Origin: an uncultured Bacteroides sp.
GTDB taxonomy: Bacteria; Bacteroidota; Bacteroidia; Bacteroidales; Bacteroidaceae
Length of the DNA stretch: 58,994 nt
Direction: 5' to 3'
Assembly: GCA_944320945.1 (NCBI GenBank)
Contig: CALUJK010000128.1
Coordinates: 1 to 58,994, forward strand
Part shown: positions 10,138 to 19,037 of the stretch, in pieces
Numbering within the stretch: the first letter of the stretch is position 1
How the letters are laid out: each line of letters starts with the position of its first letter
Made by a program: the position numbers and the translations under genes
The notes under the pieces: generated by a model
What the model was told of the DNA's origin: nothing
What the model saw: the letters and a program-made list of their open reading frames with translations, nothing else
The model's database searches: none

Positions 10138-10551
10138 TTATTGCTTTTTCCCCTTGAATAATTGGTCAACGTGTGCTTTTTTAAGACCAAATTCTAAGCA
10201 AAGTATATTGATGATTAAAAAGATGAGGAATGAAGAAGAATCTATTGACATCAAATCATTTTTCCACACGCGATATAACATCATACCGAATAGATAAAGA
10301 ACCGTTGCGAACACGGCATTACGCATGGCATTGGTACGTATTTTTTCTGTTGCTACACTTTCGTTTTTTGCTTGAGCAAAGAGAATCATCAAGGCACCAA
10401 CCATCATCAGCAGTTTGGCGCATTCGCGGTAAAAAAGTAAATTGTTATCGGTTACTTTTCCCACCATGGCCATGAGTAGCGGCATGAATAAGCCCAATGC
10501 AATAATGAAATAGCCAAGCGGGCGGCTGTAAACGGGTAATAAAGCTTTCAT
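10138..10551 (-). CDS. Small four-helix membrane protein, unknown function
   Basis: 137 residues with about four hydrophobic helices (roughly 12-32, 40-58, 75-95, 105-122) and a lysine-rich C terminus (FKGKKQ), so an inner-membrane protein with a cytoplasmic tail is expected. I do not recognise the family. It is transcribed away from aroB. It has its own -7 box (10583-10590) and a terminator behind it, so it appears to be monocistronic. Confidence 0.7.
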   Translation of the reverse strand: MKALLPVYSRPLGYFIIALGLFMPLLMAMVGKVTDNNLLFYRECAKLLMMVGALMILFAQAKNESVATEKIRTNAMRNAVFATVLYLFGMMLYRVWKNDLMSIDSSSFLIFLIINILCLEFGLKKAHVDQLFKGKKQ

Positions 10552-10582
10552 AAACAGAATGTGATTTTATCTTTTCCAGATG

Positions 10583-10590
10583 CAAAGATA
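10583..10590 (-). promoter_or_regulatory. Candidate promoter (-7 box) of the 10138-10551 gene
   Basis: Minus-strand TATCTTTG matches the -7 consensus exactly. An ATTG that could serve as the -33 element lies 18 bases further upstream, near the expected spacing. The box is 31 bases before the start codon. Confidence 0.55.
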
Positions 10591-10690
10591 AAATAAAATA
10601 TTGGGATACAATGTTGGTGTGTCAAAAATAACGTATTCTGTTTCTTCCCGAAAAAGACTCTGTATCGTTATTTTCTCATAGAGAAATCCG

Positions 10691-10698
10691 TATCTTTG
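10691..10698 (+). promoter_or_regulatory. Candidate -7 box for aroB
   Basis: TATCTTTG, an exact match to TAnnTTTG, lies 16 to 22 bases before the two possible aroB start codons (10715 and 10721). No clear -33 element is visible. Confidence 0.5.
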
Positions 10699-10714
10699 CC
10701 ATGTTAAAACTGAA

Positions 10715-11782
10715 ATGATTATGAGCAAACAGGAAATCATTATTTGCAAGGATTTGGATGACAGCTTGTCACAGGCTGTGAACCGTTGTTCGCACGACCG
10801 TCTTTTTATATTGACTGATACACATACGCACAACCTTTGCATGCCGGTACTGTCCGGCATTTCGGCTCTTGATAGTGCCATAGAGATAACCATTGGAGCG
10901 GAAGATGTCCATAAGAATATAGAAACACTGGCTTCCGTGTGGCAAACGTTGAGCGAGAAAGGAGCTACCCGTCATTCGTTATTGATTAATTTAGGGGGAG
11001 GAATGGTGACAGATTTAGGTGGTTTTGCTGCCGCCACATTCAAACGAGGAATACCTTATATTAATATACCTACTACATTGCTTTCTATGGTAGATGCTGC
11101 TGTAGGTGGAAAGACCGGCATCAACTTCAATGGATTGAAGAATGAAATCGGGGCTTTTGCACCGGCTGTTTACGTGTTGCTTGAGACAGAATTTTTGCGT
11201 ACGTTAGATAGCCATAATTTTTTCTCCGGCTATGCGGAGATGCTGAAACATGGTTTGATAAGCGATTATGAGCATCTGAACGAGTTGCTGGCTTTCGATA
11301 CAGAGCATATTGACTATGCCCGCTTGAAAGAACTTGTTGCCCGCTCGGTGCAGGTGAAGGAGCACATTGTGGAGCAGGACCCGCATGAACACGGCATTCG
11401 CAAAGCATTGAATTTAGGACACACCGTAGGGCATGCTTTCGAGAGCTTGGCATTGATGGAAAACCGTCCGGTGTTGCATGGTTATGCCGTGGCATGGGGA
11501 TTGGTTTGCGAACTCTATTTGTCACATGTTCAGACCGGATTCCCACGCGAAGAGATGCGAAATGTCGTCCAGTTCGTCAAAGAGAATTATGGCACATTTA
11601 TTTTTGACTGTAAGCAATATGACACACTTTACGGTTTGATGCAACACGATAAGAAAAATACGGCCGGTGTCATCAACTTTACCTTGTTACATGGGGTGGG
11701 GGACATCTGCCTGAATCAGACTGCCGACCGCGAAACCATATTTGAGACGTTAGACTTCTATCGTGAGTGTATGGGTTGTTGA
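10715..11782 (+). CDS. aroB: 3-dehydroquinate synthase
   Basis: Second step of the shikimate pathway: converts DAHP to 3-dehydroquinate using NAD and a divalent metal. The 355-residue length is typical. Visible motifs are the Gly-rich NAD-binding INLGGGMVTDLGGFAA near residue 91, the KRGIPYINIPTTLLSMVDAAVGGKTGIN signature (residues about 109-136, not one contiguous functional motif), and metal ligands in GYAEMLKHG near 177 and in LNLGHTVGHAFE near 233. Another ATG two codons in (MSKQE) may be the true start. It has its own promoter box, and the following MATE gene also has one, so the pair need not be one operon. Confidence 0.96.
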   Translation: MIMSKQEIIICKDLDDSLSQAVNRCSHDRLFILTDTHTHNLCMPVLSGISALDSAIEITIGAEDVHKNIETLASVWQTLSEKGATRHSLLINLGGGMVTDLGGFAAATFKRGIPYINIPTTLLSMVDAAVGGKTGINFNGLKNEIGAFAPAVYVLLETEFLRTLDSHNFFSGYAEMLKHGLISDYEHLNELLAFDTEHIDYARLKELVARSVQVKEHIVEQDPHEHGIRKALNLGHTVGHAFESLALMENRPVLHGYAVAWGLVCELYLSHVQTGFPREEMRNVVQFVKENYGTFIFDCKQYDTLYGLMQHDKKNTAGVINFTLLHGVGDICLNQTADRETIFETLDFYRECMGC

Positions 11783-11793
11783 TGATTTTTCAT

Positions 11794-11801
11794 TACTTTT
11801 G
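11794..11801 (+). promoter_or_regulatory. Candidate -7 box for the MATE transporter gene
   Basis: TACTTTTG matches TAnnTTTG exactly, 25 bases before the ATG at 11827 and just after the aroB stop. A TTG lies 15 bases upstream, closer than the usual -33 spacing. Confidence 0.45.
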
Positions 11802-11826
11802 CACCCGGAAATAGTGATTTAAGGTT

Positions 11827-13200
11827 ATGACTACACAGAAGACACCCACGGCGTTGGGTACGGAAAACATCGGGAAACTGCTAATGCAGTATGCCGTTCC
11901 GGCGATTATCGCAATGACGGCTTCTTCGCTTTATAACATGGTGGACAGTATCTTTATCGGGCACGGTGTTGGCGCGTTGGCCATCACGGGCTTGGCTCTG
12001 ACTTTCCCCTTGATGAACCTGACGGCAGCTTTCGGTTCGTTGGTGGGAGTAGGAGCATCCACGCTGGTTTCGGTTAAGTTGGGACAAAAAGACTATGAAA
12101 CGGCGCAACAGGTGTTGGGCAATGTGTTGGTATTGAATGTCGTGCTTGGTTTGGGACTAACCGTGATACTCTTGCCATTTCTTGACCCGATACTTTATTT
12201 TTTTGGCGGAAGTGATGAAACGGTGCCTTATGCCCGTGACTTTATGCAGATTATCCTGCTGGGTAACATTGTGACCCATTTGTATTTTGGCTTGAATGCC
12301 GTGTTGCGTGCTTCCGGACATCCTAAACAAGCGATGTATGCCACGGTGACGACAGTTGTTGTTAATATTCTGTTGGCACCGCTTTTTATCTTTGTCTTTG
12401 GTTGGGGCATTCGTGGCGCTGCTTTGGCCACAATGTTGGCACAGTTGGTTGCCATGTGCTGGCAATTGCATCTTTTCAGTGACCAGTCGGAATTGTTGCA
12501 TTTCCGGCGTGGTATCTTCCGGTTAAAACGCAAGATTGTGATCGATTCGCTTTCTATCGGTATGTCTCCGTTCTTGATGAATATTGCAGCATGTTTCATT
12601 GTTATCCTGATTAATCAGGGCTTAAAGCGTTACGGAGGCGACTTGGCTATCGGTGCTTACGGCATTGTAAATCGGTTGGCCTTCATCATTGTCATGATTG
12701 TGATGGGATTGAACCAGGGTATGCAGCCTATTGCCGGATATAACTATGGAGCCCGTCAGTATGACCGTGTGACGAAAGTCTTGAAACTGACAATAACTTA
12801 TGCTACCATTGTCACCACAGTCGGCTTCTTGGCAGGTATGTTTATGCCGCATTTGTTAGCCAGCATCTTTACTTCTGATGAGGAGCTGATAAATCTTGCT
12901 GCACATGGCCTGCGTATCGTGGTGACGTTCTATGCCATTATTGGTTTCCAGATGGTGACTGCTAATTTCTTCCAAAGTATTGGTATGGCAGGTAAAGCTA
13001 TTTTCTTGTCGCTTTCTCGTCAGTTACTTATTCTGGTGCCTTGTTTGATTATTTTGCCACGCTTCTTCGGAGTAGAGGGTGTATGGTGGAGCATGCCTGT
13101 GTCTGACGTGTTGGCAAGTTTGATTGCCGGTGTAATGTTAATAATGCAGTTCCGTAAGTTCAAGCGTGCAGCTGCTGAGGAAAGACTTTCATCAGTATGA
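11827..13200 (+). CDS. MATE-family multidrug/cation efflux transporter
   Basis: Inner-membrane antiporter exporting organic cations or drugs in exchange for Na+ or H+. 457 residues with about twelve hydrophobic helices arranged as two similar halves, normal for MATE proteins. The N-terminal half begins IGKLLMQYAVPAIIAMTASSLYNMVDSIFIG, a NorM/DinF-like opening spread over helix 1. The substrate cannot be read from sequence. It ends at a bidirectional terminator that separates it from the convergent heparin lyase gene. Confidence 0.92.
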   Translation: MTTQKTPTALGTENIGKLLMQYAVPAIIAMTASSLYNMVDSIFIGHGVGALAITGLALTFPLMNLTAAFGSLVGVGASTLVSVKLGQKDYETAQQVLGNVLVLNVVLGLGLTVILLPFLDPILYFFGGSDETVPYARDFMQIILLGNIVTHLYFGLNAVLRASGHPKQAMYATVTTVVVNILLAPLFIFVFGWGIRGAALATMLAQLVAMCWQLHLFSDQSELLHFRRGIFRLKRKIVIDSLSIGMSPFLMNIAACFIVILINQGLKRYGGDLAIGAYGIVNRLAFIIVMIVMGLNQGMQPIAGYNYGARQYDRVTKVLKLTITYATIVTTVGFLAGMFMPHLLASIFTSDEELINLAAHGLRIVVTFYAIIGFQMVTANFFQSIGMAGKAIFLSLSRQLLILVPCLIILPRFFGVEGVWWSMPVSDVLASLIAGVMLIMQFRKFKRAAAEERLSSV

Positions 13201-13245
13201 TAAAAACGACATAAGTTCAAGTTGGTAGAGTTGAAAGAAACAGAC

Positions 13246-13315
13246 TGTCACCTTGAATGTAGCGAGTATCTCACAGCAGTAAATGTGAGTTCTGAAGACT
13301 ACGTTCAAGGTGACA
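13246..13315. terminator. Bidirectional terminator built from a dispersed intergenic repeat
   Basis: Arms 13246-13262 and 13299-13315 pair over 17 bp with one mismatch (TGTCACCTTGAATGTAG against TGTCACCTTGAACGTAG). An inner CTCACA/TGTGAG stem is stacked in the loop, and a T run follows. It lies between the convergent MATE and heparin lyase genes. The left half resembles the elements at 44442-44470 and 52421-52449. Confidence 0.75.
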
Positions 13316-13365
13316 ATTTTTATATAGAGTTTTTGTCTCGTTTTTATTCTTAAAGAGAGCCGTCT

Positions 13366-14526
13366 TTATCGTTCGTGTTCTTCATATCCGGCTAAATTAT
13401 AGCAGACAGGAACGGTACTATTCCCCACGCGATAGATGCCGAATTTAAAGTAATACCCCTCTTCATCATTCCGTCCTATCAGAATTTCCTCATTATCTAC
13501 AATGTGGCGTTCTACTAAGTTATTGTTTTCCATGTAAGACATGGTCACATCCAAACGTCCTGGTTTGAGGATGTTTTCCTGTTCTTTTCCATAAACAGTC
13601 CAGTCGATATTGACATGGAACGTTACCCAACAGTCCTTAGGAAATTCGTTGAACGGCAGTTTATAGGCAATCGTCGATGCCTTGTATTTCGATGTAACCG
13701 GACGCATTACTTCCGCTTTTTCGGGATTGGCATTGCAACGGTCGGTCTTGTCGCTCAACCAACGGCGGTCGGAATTGGCCTTTATGTAGAAATATCCTTG
13801 TGAAAAGCCGAAAGCCAGTGGCGGGTATCCTCCCTGTTCTACTAACCAGCCGTTGGGCTTTCCGGCACGATAGATGGTATCGCCTTTTTCTGTTATTTTC
13901 ATGACTTTATCATGGGCAATGTTCTTTTTGAATATCATGCGTTCTTCCATCCGGAGAAACTCTTCGTCAGTAAGACGCATTACTTTGCCGGTCGGGTCAG
14001 ATACCAATGTGCGGCTGGGCATGCCGTGCCATTGGGCAAAAATAGTGCTGACATTACGATTCAAATCACTTGGTGCATAGAATGAGAATGTATAGCTCAT
14101 TTTGCTTCCCTGCGGACAACTTCCTTTTCCACGGTGGTAGACGGTTTTCATGCGGCGGGCATTGTCGAATGTTTGTGGCGGCAATCCCTGGAAATCTTGA
14201 TGAGTGGCATAGCAATAAGATAGTTCTGCTCTTCCTTTGGTTTCCCCTTTGGCATAGCCTTCCAGTGTGTTGTCTTCCTGTTTTAGTTCGAAGCGGTAAG
14301 AAGGTTTACCATTGAACATGCGTGTATAGTCGCGCTGAATGGTATGTGCCTTATTGGTTCCCACGGCCACCCATTGCCCGTCGATGATGCGATTGCTGCG
14401 TGCCGTGTCTGCTTGAACGTTGACACGACCTTTCAGTGGGACCAAAGTAGGTTGTTGTGCGTATGTTTGTCCGGTGGAGATTAATCCATACAGGAGAAAG
14501 CAAGGTAGTGTTTTTTTTAATGTCAT
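13366..14526 (-). CDS. Heparin lyase I (polysaccharide lyase family 13)
   Basis: Secreted endolyase cutting heparin or highly sulfated heparan sulfate by beta-elimination, leaving a 4,5-unsaturated uronate at the new end. After a signal peptide (to about residue 23) the whole 386-residue chain follows the Bacteroides PL13 pattern from memory: RVNVQAD, GKPSYRFELK, GYAKGETKGRAELSY, TIFAQWHG with the candidate catalytic His167, the WLVEQGGYPPLAFGFSQGYF block, and near the C terminus the basic and Tyr-containing GIYRVGNSTVPV. The mature protein is a single jelly-roll domain of normal length. It is adjacent to and downstream of a sulfatase on the same strand, within the carbohydrate locus. Confidence 0.93.
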   Translation of the reverse strand: MTLKKTLPCFLLYGLISTGQTYAQQPTLVPLKGRVNVQADTARSNRIIDGQWVAVGTNKAHTIQRDYTRMFNGKPSYRFELKQEDNTLEGYAKGETKGRAELSYCYATHQDFQGLPPQTFDNARRMKTVYHRGKGSCPQGSKMSYTFSFYAPSDLNRNVSTIFAQWHGMPSRTLVSDPTGKVMRLTDEEFLRMEERMIFKKNIAHDKVMKITEKGDTIYRAGKPNGWLVEQGGYPPLAFGFSQGYFYIKANSDRRWLSDKTDRCNANPEKAEVMRPVTSKYKASTIAYKLPFNEFPKDCWVTFHVNIDWTVYGKEQENILKPGRLDVTMSYMENNNLVERHIVDNEEILIGRNDEEGYYFKFGIYRVGNSTVPVCYNLAGYEEHER

Positions 14527-14600
14527 ATAGATAGATATAAAATAGATATGTAATAGTATTCCTAAAAAATAAGATCGTTTTTGCGACGGAGCACATCACT

Positions 14601-16577
14601 TTATTCCGGTAGCGGTACCATTGGACGACGGCCGTGGTTCAGTTTCAAGCCTTGTTTATAGGCTTCAGGACCGTGCATAAGCTGAATGTCCAATTCTCCC
14701 AAATTGACGAGAATACCGCGTGCCATGAGTCCAGCGTCTTCATTCTGTTTACGTGGCAGTGTCTCTGCCGCTTCTTTTAATTGGGGCAGATAGGGGCGTA
14801 AATAGGGGCGCATCAACGGGTCGAGTGAGAGACATTCGAGGGCAGAATAGCCAATTTTACGATCTGCTTCCACGGTAGGAGTAACAAGACGTTCGATACC
14901 TTCGGAGGGATGTCCCAGATAGGCTACAGCATAGGCCGCTTCAGCGGCTACATACGGATTGGAATCTTGAAGCAACGCGAGTAATTCATCTGGACAATCG
15001 GTTGTGTACTTTTGTCGTGCCAGTTGTGCATAGCCTACGGCTGCCCAGTAGCGCATCTCATCACGGGTGTCAGTCAAGGCATGGTGCAATAATGACAAAT
15101 CATCGGGAGTGGCCGTACCGGCTGTTTCCGCCAGTTGGTAAAGTTCCTCTAACGGATAGTTTTCTTCGCGTACCTTATTATATATGTTGCATGCGGCACG
15201 GGTGGTGGGGAGGAAGAAGCCTAAATCCTTGGTCTCGCGAATGTGCTTGGAAAGTGCCTCACGCATCTGTTTTAAGATCGCAGCATGTTCGGGAGAGGCA
15301 GAAAGGTCGTGTGTCTCTCCGGGGTCATTGTCAAGGTCGAACAACATTTCGGCCGGATGACGGTCAAAAGGCAGTGCCCATATAGGATTTGTGTTGTGTC
15401 CACCCAGTACGTAGGCATCCCATGCCTTGTTTGACGGCATTCCCCATTGATAGTAGTTGCGCATGCTGAACTGGCGATAAGGCAGATAGGTGCGCAGATA
15501 TTTGTAGCGTCCGTCGGTCACAGCGCGAGCCGGAGTGAAATGGTGCAAATGATTGGCAGCAAGGGCAAATTGCAATGTACGTTTTTCCTTCTCGGCATAT
15601 TTCCCGAAAAAGGCTTTACCCTGCATGTGCTTAGGAGGTTGGATACCTGCCAGACTGAGGACGGTAGGACCCAGGTCTGTGAAGTTTACCAAATCCTTCA
15701 CCTTGCCGGATAATCCGTTGGCTAAATGCTGCCATTTGGGCGGGAAGTAGGCAATGAGTGGTACGCGCAATCCGCTTTCATACAGATATCCCTTGCCACG
15801 GGCAATGCAACCACCGTGGTCGCTGAAGAAGAAAATGATGGTGTTGTCGGCCAGCCCCTTTTCCTGCAAATCTTTCAGGAAGAAGCCCAACCATGTATCT
15901 ACATCCTGTACAGCTTCCAAGTGTCCGGCATAGTCGGATCGCACTTCTGGAAGGTCGGGCACGTAGTCGGGCAGGGTGAGCTGTTGCGGATAAATGCCTT
16001 CCGTGGTATAGTCACGCCGTCCGTCCGTATGGAAGGTTCGGATACGTCCCATGTGTGACGTTACGGTGTTGAACACAGCGAAGAACGGCTGTCTTTCCGC
16101 CCGTTTGGGGCTGTTGTATGACGCCTTATTGTTGCACTCATCCCAACATCCTTTGTGATTGAGCGTCGTGTTGTAATGAGTCTTGCTGTTATTGGTGCAA
16201 TAGTAACCGGCTTCGCGTAACCATTGGGGGAAGAGAATGCCTTCGGGGGTATCATACTGCACCGGATGGACATCCATTCCGTAAGTCGTGGCGTAGCATC
16301 CGGTGATTAACGATGAACGTGCCGGAGAACTTTGTGGCGCTACCGACCAGGCATTCATAAATTGTACGCCACGGGCAGCCAGTGTATCAGTATTGGGCGT
16401 ATGTACATCCGTGTTGCCATAACAGCCGAATTCGCGCGCACTGGTGTCTTCGAAAGTCAGCCATAGGATGTTGGGACGTTCGTTGGGTGTCTTGTCTTTA
16501 TCGGTACCGGCAGTTGCCGTGTTCGGGGCGCATAATCCGTATGCGGTCAAAGAGAGAAATAAAGGAATGCGTTTCAT
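14601..16577 (-). CDS. S-type sulfatase, sulfamidase-like (probable heparan N-sulfatase)
   Basis: Periplasmic sulfatase that hydrolyses sulfate from a glycosaminoglycan unit. A signal peptide (about 1-23) precedes the alkaline-phosphatase-like core with metal ligands in TFED near residue 41 and SDHGG near 275. The formylglycine motif is S83-S-P-A-R, serine rather than cysteine, so a radical-SAM maturase (anSME) encoded elsewhere is required. The stretch YVPDLPEVRSDYAGHLEAVQ resembles human SGSH, which favours an N-sulfatase (S1_8-like) over a 6-O-sulfatase; this is judgement, not a search. The C-terminal 150 residues look like helical HEAT-type repeats, an addition beyond the core. It is probably co-transcribed with the lyase downstream. 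Confidence 0.85.
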   Translation of the reverse strand: MKRIPLFLSLTAYGLCAPNTATAGTDKDKTPNERPNILWLTFEDTSAREFGCYGNTDVHTPNTDTLAARGVQFMNAWSVAPQSSPARSSLITGCYATTYGMDVHPVQYDTPEGILFPQWLREAGYYCTNNSKTHYNTTLNHKGCWDECNNKASYNSPKRAERQPFFAVFNTVTSHMGRIRTFHTDGRRDYTTEGIYPQQLTLPDYVPDLPEVRSDYAGHLEAVQDVDTWLGFFLKDLQEKGLADNTIIFFFSDHGGCIARGKGYLYESGLRVPLIAYFPPKWQHLANGLSGKVKDLVNFTDLGPTVLSLAGIQPPKHMQGKAFFGKYAEKEKRTLQFALAANHLHHFTPARAVTDGRYKYLRTYLPYRQFSMRNYYQWGMPSNKAWDAYVLGGHNTNPIWALPFDRHPAEMLFDLDNDPGETHDLSASPEHAAILKQMREALSKHIRETKDLGFFLPTTRAACNIYNKVREENYPLEELYQLAETAGTATPDDLSLLHHALTDTRDEMRYWAAVGYAQLARQKYTTDCPDELLALLQDSNPYVAAEAAYAVAYLGHPSEGIERLVTPTVEADRKIGYSALECLSLDPLMRPYLRPYLPQLKEAAETLPRKQNEDAGLMARGILVNLGELDIQLMHGPEAYKQGLKLNHGRRPMVPLPE

Positions 16578-16652
16578 AGTGAATAATATTTGATTAATTG
16601 TTGCGAATGTACCTCATTTCCAGTAAAACAGTATTCTTTTCTGTGCAAAAGA

Positions 16653-16696
16653 ACGCTAATATTGTTTTGGAGGGAACGATTCAACAATATTGGCGT
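16653..16696. promoter_or_regulatory. Operator-like inverted repeat in the divergent promoter region
   Basis: Arms ACGCTAATATTGTT (16653-16666) and its reverse complement with one change (16683-16696) are separated by 16 bases. It lies 76-119 bases before the sulfatase start codon. It may bind a dimeric regulator of the carbohydrate locus; no regulator is assigned. Confidence 0.4.
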
Positions 16697-16808
16697 AAAA
16701 TGCACAAAATTGGGACTGTTTTCCTACATCCGTAAGAGTAAAATAGGCTAATATCCGAAAGTATACTGCATATAAACTCTTATCTTTGTTTGATGAAAGA
16801 TAAAAGAT

Positions 16809-16998
16809 GTATACAAAAGAGTGCCGCGTGGCAGGCCGTTTGTCCGAAAGGGCTTTGGCTCGTGCTTCAAAGCCCTTTCGAGCGTGCTCCGAAGCTGTCT
16901 CGTTCGTGTTCCGAAGGGCTTCTGAACAGACCCTTGTCAGAATGCTTTCTGAACCGGTATCAAAGGACTTTTCTGTAAAGTAATGTATGTATACAAAT
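16809..16998 (+). repeat. Dispersed intergenic repeat, copy A
   Basis: Begins near GTATACAAAA (16809) and ends with a 22-base block (16977-16998) differing by one base from 38479-38500. It contains a 13-bp perfect hairpin (16845-16857 with 16868-16880) whose loop carries GCTCGTGCT. Two further imperfect copies of a CGTGYTCCGAAG-like unit follow at about 16882 and 16905. Copy B is at about 38353-38500. Confidence 0.7.
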
Positions 16999-17083
16999 GA
17001 TATGTTAGAGAGACGTTTCTTGGTAAAGTTTTGCCAATGAAACAAGATTCATATAGAAACCAAATTTAAAATTAAATCTGTCA

Positions 17084-19000
17084 ATGAAAAATGTAGTATT
17101 CAGCGGGATGATGTGTATCTTGTTGGCCGTCTGCTTGCCGATGCAGGCACAGACCCAATACACCAGTGCCCATAGCGATGTTTCTTTGCGTGCGGAAGCC
17201 GAGAGTTTGTTAACGGAATGGATGGACACGTTCCTGACTTATCAGAGTGATGACCCACGGCGGGCGTTTAATGGTGCAGTGTTTTGTCCGGGGTGTGTGC
17301 GTGTTCATGGGCGCATCGGAGATGCTGTTCTTCCGCTGATGTATTTGGCTGACAAGACAAAAGATGAGAAATATCTCTCCGGTGCAAAGCGCCTGATGGC
17401 CTGGATGGAAAATATCCATTGTCCGGATGGTGGCTGGATGAACGATGTCAATGTGTCAGATTGGAATGGAACGACTGTTTTTGCTGCCATTGCTCTGTAT
17501 GAGGCGATACACTATCATGGTCATCTGCTGGACGATTCAACGCGTAACCATTGGAAGCAGCAATTGTTGGAGGCTGGTGAGTTTATGATTAGCCATCCAT
17601 TTATCTATGGTCGTAATCGAGAAGGCATGCGGAACAACAATGTGAATTATTCGGCATCCGTCACTTATGCCTTGCAGGTGATTGGGGAAATGTGGAACCG
17701 ACAGGATTTTAAGGATTATGCCCGTACGGTGGCTGATGCGTTGAAGGAGAAGTATTTTACGAAAAATGACTGTTTCCTGTATGGAGAAGGCCCTAATATC
17801 TGGACTGAAACCAAGAACGGTTGTCGCCCCGTAGACTTACTATATAATGTGGAAGAATCATTGCCGCAATTGGCCTATTATGCCAAACTGGTGAAAGATG
17901 ATGAATTGTTGCAACTGGTGGAACGCTCCATGAGTACCCATCTGGAATTTATGCTTCCTGATGGTGCATGGGATAATAGCTGGGGAACCCGTAGTTTTAA
18001 ATGGATGTATTGGGGTGGACGTACCAGCGATGGTTTTATGGGTGGATATTATGCGATGGCTGGACGTCATCCCGAATATCTTACAGCGATTCATCGTAAC
18101 ATCGGCTTATTGCGTCGGGCTACACAGGAGGGATTGCTATATGGAGGTATGCATTATAAAGAGTCTGGAATGTTTCCCTGCATACATCATACTTTTGGGC
18201 ATGCGAAAGCTTTGACTTCTTTCTTGGAGTTGCCGGCTTTGCAAGATTCTCATTATGTTGTAGCGGAACTTCCGCGCGATAAATCATATGGGGTGAAACA
18301 TTTTCGCGATATACGTACGTGGCTGATTGCCGAGGGTAATTGGCGTGCTACTCTGACCGGCAATGATGCAGAGTATAAAGTAAAGGGTACACATCCTATG
18401 GGCGGAGCCATGTCTATGTTGTGGCATCCGCAGACGGGTCCCATCTTTGCCGCAACCATGAATCGTTACCATCTGATAGAGGCTCCCAATATGCAAGTCA
18501 CCTACAATACGTATCAGATGAGTGGTACTCCTCGCTTAGAGATGGTGCAAAATGGTACTCTTTATAGCAATCTGGATGATTTGGATACGAATATCTTCTA
18601 TAAGAAAGAAGGAGAAAATCATGATTTTACCGTACAGACACATTTGGTTGACATTAATCAAAAAGCTCCGGCAGGCGGAAGCGTATCAGCCGTTATCAAT
18701 TATGCATATGCGGCGGATGGAGTTACGGTATCAATATCTCAATGTCCGGATTCAGCCTATTTGATGCTTCCTGTCATTTCGGCTCCTTCGGAGAAAGTGG
18801 AAGTAATGGGTAATGAGATTCGGGTGCATAAGAAAGAAGCGGTATTGTCGATTTCTTGTCAGGCTGGTAAAATGGGTATTGCTTCGGTCAATGAGGACGG
18901 TCGCATTTTCAACCCGGTTCCCGGCTTCTCTTTTATTCCTGTACAGATAAATCCGGAAAAGTCACATAAAAATATTCAAGTAAGGATTTTAGTTTATTAG
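17084..19000 (+). CDS. Secreted (alpha/alpha) toroid-type carbohydrate-active enzyme, unassigned
   Basis: I cannot name the family. The 638-residue product has a signal peptide (to about residue 23) and a helical region to about 400 with repeated aromatic and Gly-rich turns, such as NVNYSASVTYALQ, DGAWDNSWGTRSFKWMYWG and CIHHTFGHAKAL, typical of (alpha/alpha)n toroids. A beta-rich C-terminal domain follows (about 420-630). That two-part layout recalls heparinase II/III-type lyases and other toroid lyases, but also six-hairpin glycosidases such as unsaturated glucuronyl hydrolases. It follows the divergent lyase and sulfatase genes and immediately precedes the hybrid sensor. A role on heparin/heparan fragments is inferred from context only. 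Confidence 0.75.
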   Translation: MKNVVFSGMMCILLAVCLPMQAQTQYTSAHSDVSLRAEAESLLTEWMDTFLTYQSDDPRRAFNGAVFCPGCVRVHGRIGDAVLPLMYLADKTKDEKYLSGAKRLMAWMENIHCPDGGWMNDVNVSDWNGTTVFAAIALYEAIHYHGHLLDDSTRNHWKQQLLEAGEFMISHPFIYGRNREGMRNNNVNYSASVTYALQVIGEMWNRQDFKDYARTVADALKEKYFTKNDCFLYGEGPNIWTETKNGCRPVDLLYNVEESLPQLAYYAKLVKDDELLQLVERSMSTHLEFMLPDGAWDNSWGTRSFKWMYWGGRTSDGFMGGYYAMAGRHPEYLTAIHRNIGLLRRATQEGLLYGGMHYKESGMFPCIHHTFGHAKALTSFLELPALQDSHYVVAELPRDKSYGVKHFRDIRTWLIAEGNWRATLTGNDAEYKVKGTHPMGGAMSMLWHPQTGPIFAATMNRYHLIEAPNMQVTYNTYQMSGTPRLEMVQNGTLYSNLDDLDTNIFYKKEGENHDFTVQTHLVDINQKAPAGGSVSAVINYAYAADGVTVSISQCPDSAYLMLPVISAPSEKVEVMGNEIRVHKKEAVLSISCQAGKMGIASVNEDGRIFNPVPGFSFIPVQINPEKSHKNIQVRILVY

Positions 19001-19037
19001 ATATTTACCGTATCTTCGGCGTAAAATCTGCTTGTAT

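Larger units (their letters stand above)
16578..17083. other. 506-bp divergent intergenic region: operator-like repeat plus dispersed repeat copy A
   Basis: Between the sulfatase (minus) and the 638-residue enzyme gene (plus). It holds the inverted repeat at 16653-16696 and a long dispersed repeat at about 16809-16998. It has no believable gene: the one open frame across it runs through the repeat. A weak -7-like CGAATGTA (minus-strand TACATTCG) lies at 16604-16611 before the sulfatase. Confidence 0.6.

Noticed and set aside
16656-17045. 129-residue minus-strand open frame between sulfatase and toroid enzyme
   Set aside because: It runs through dispersed repeat copy A and has no family features.
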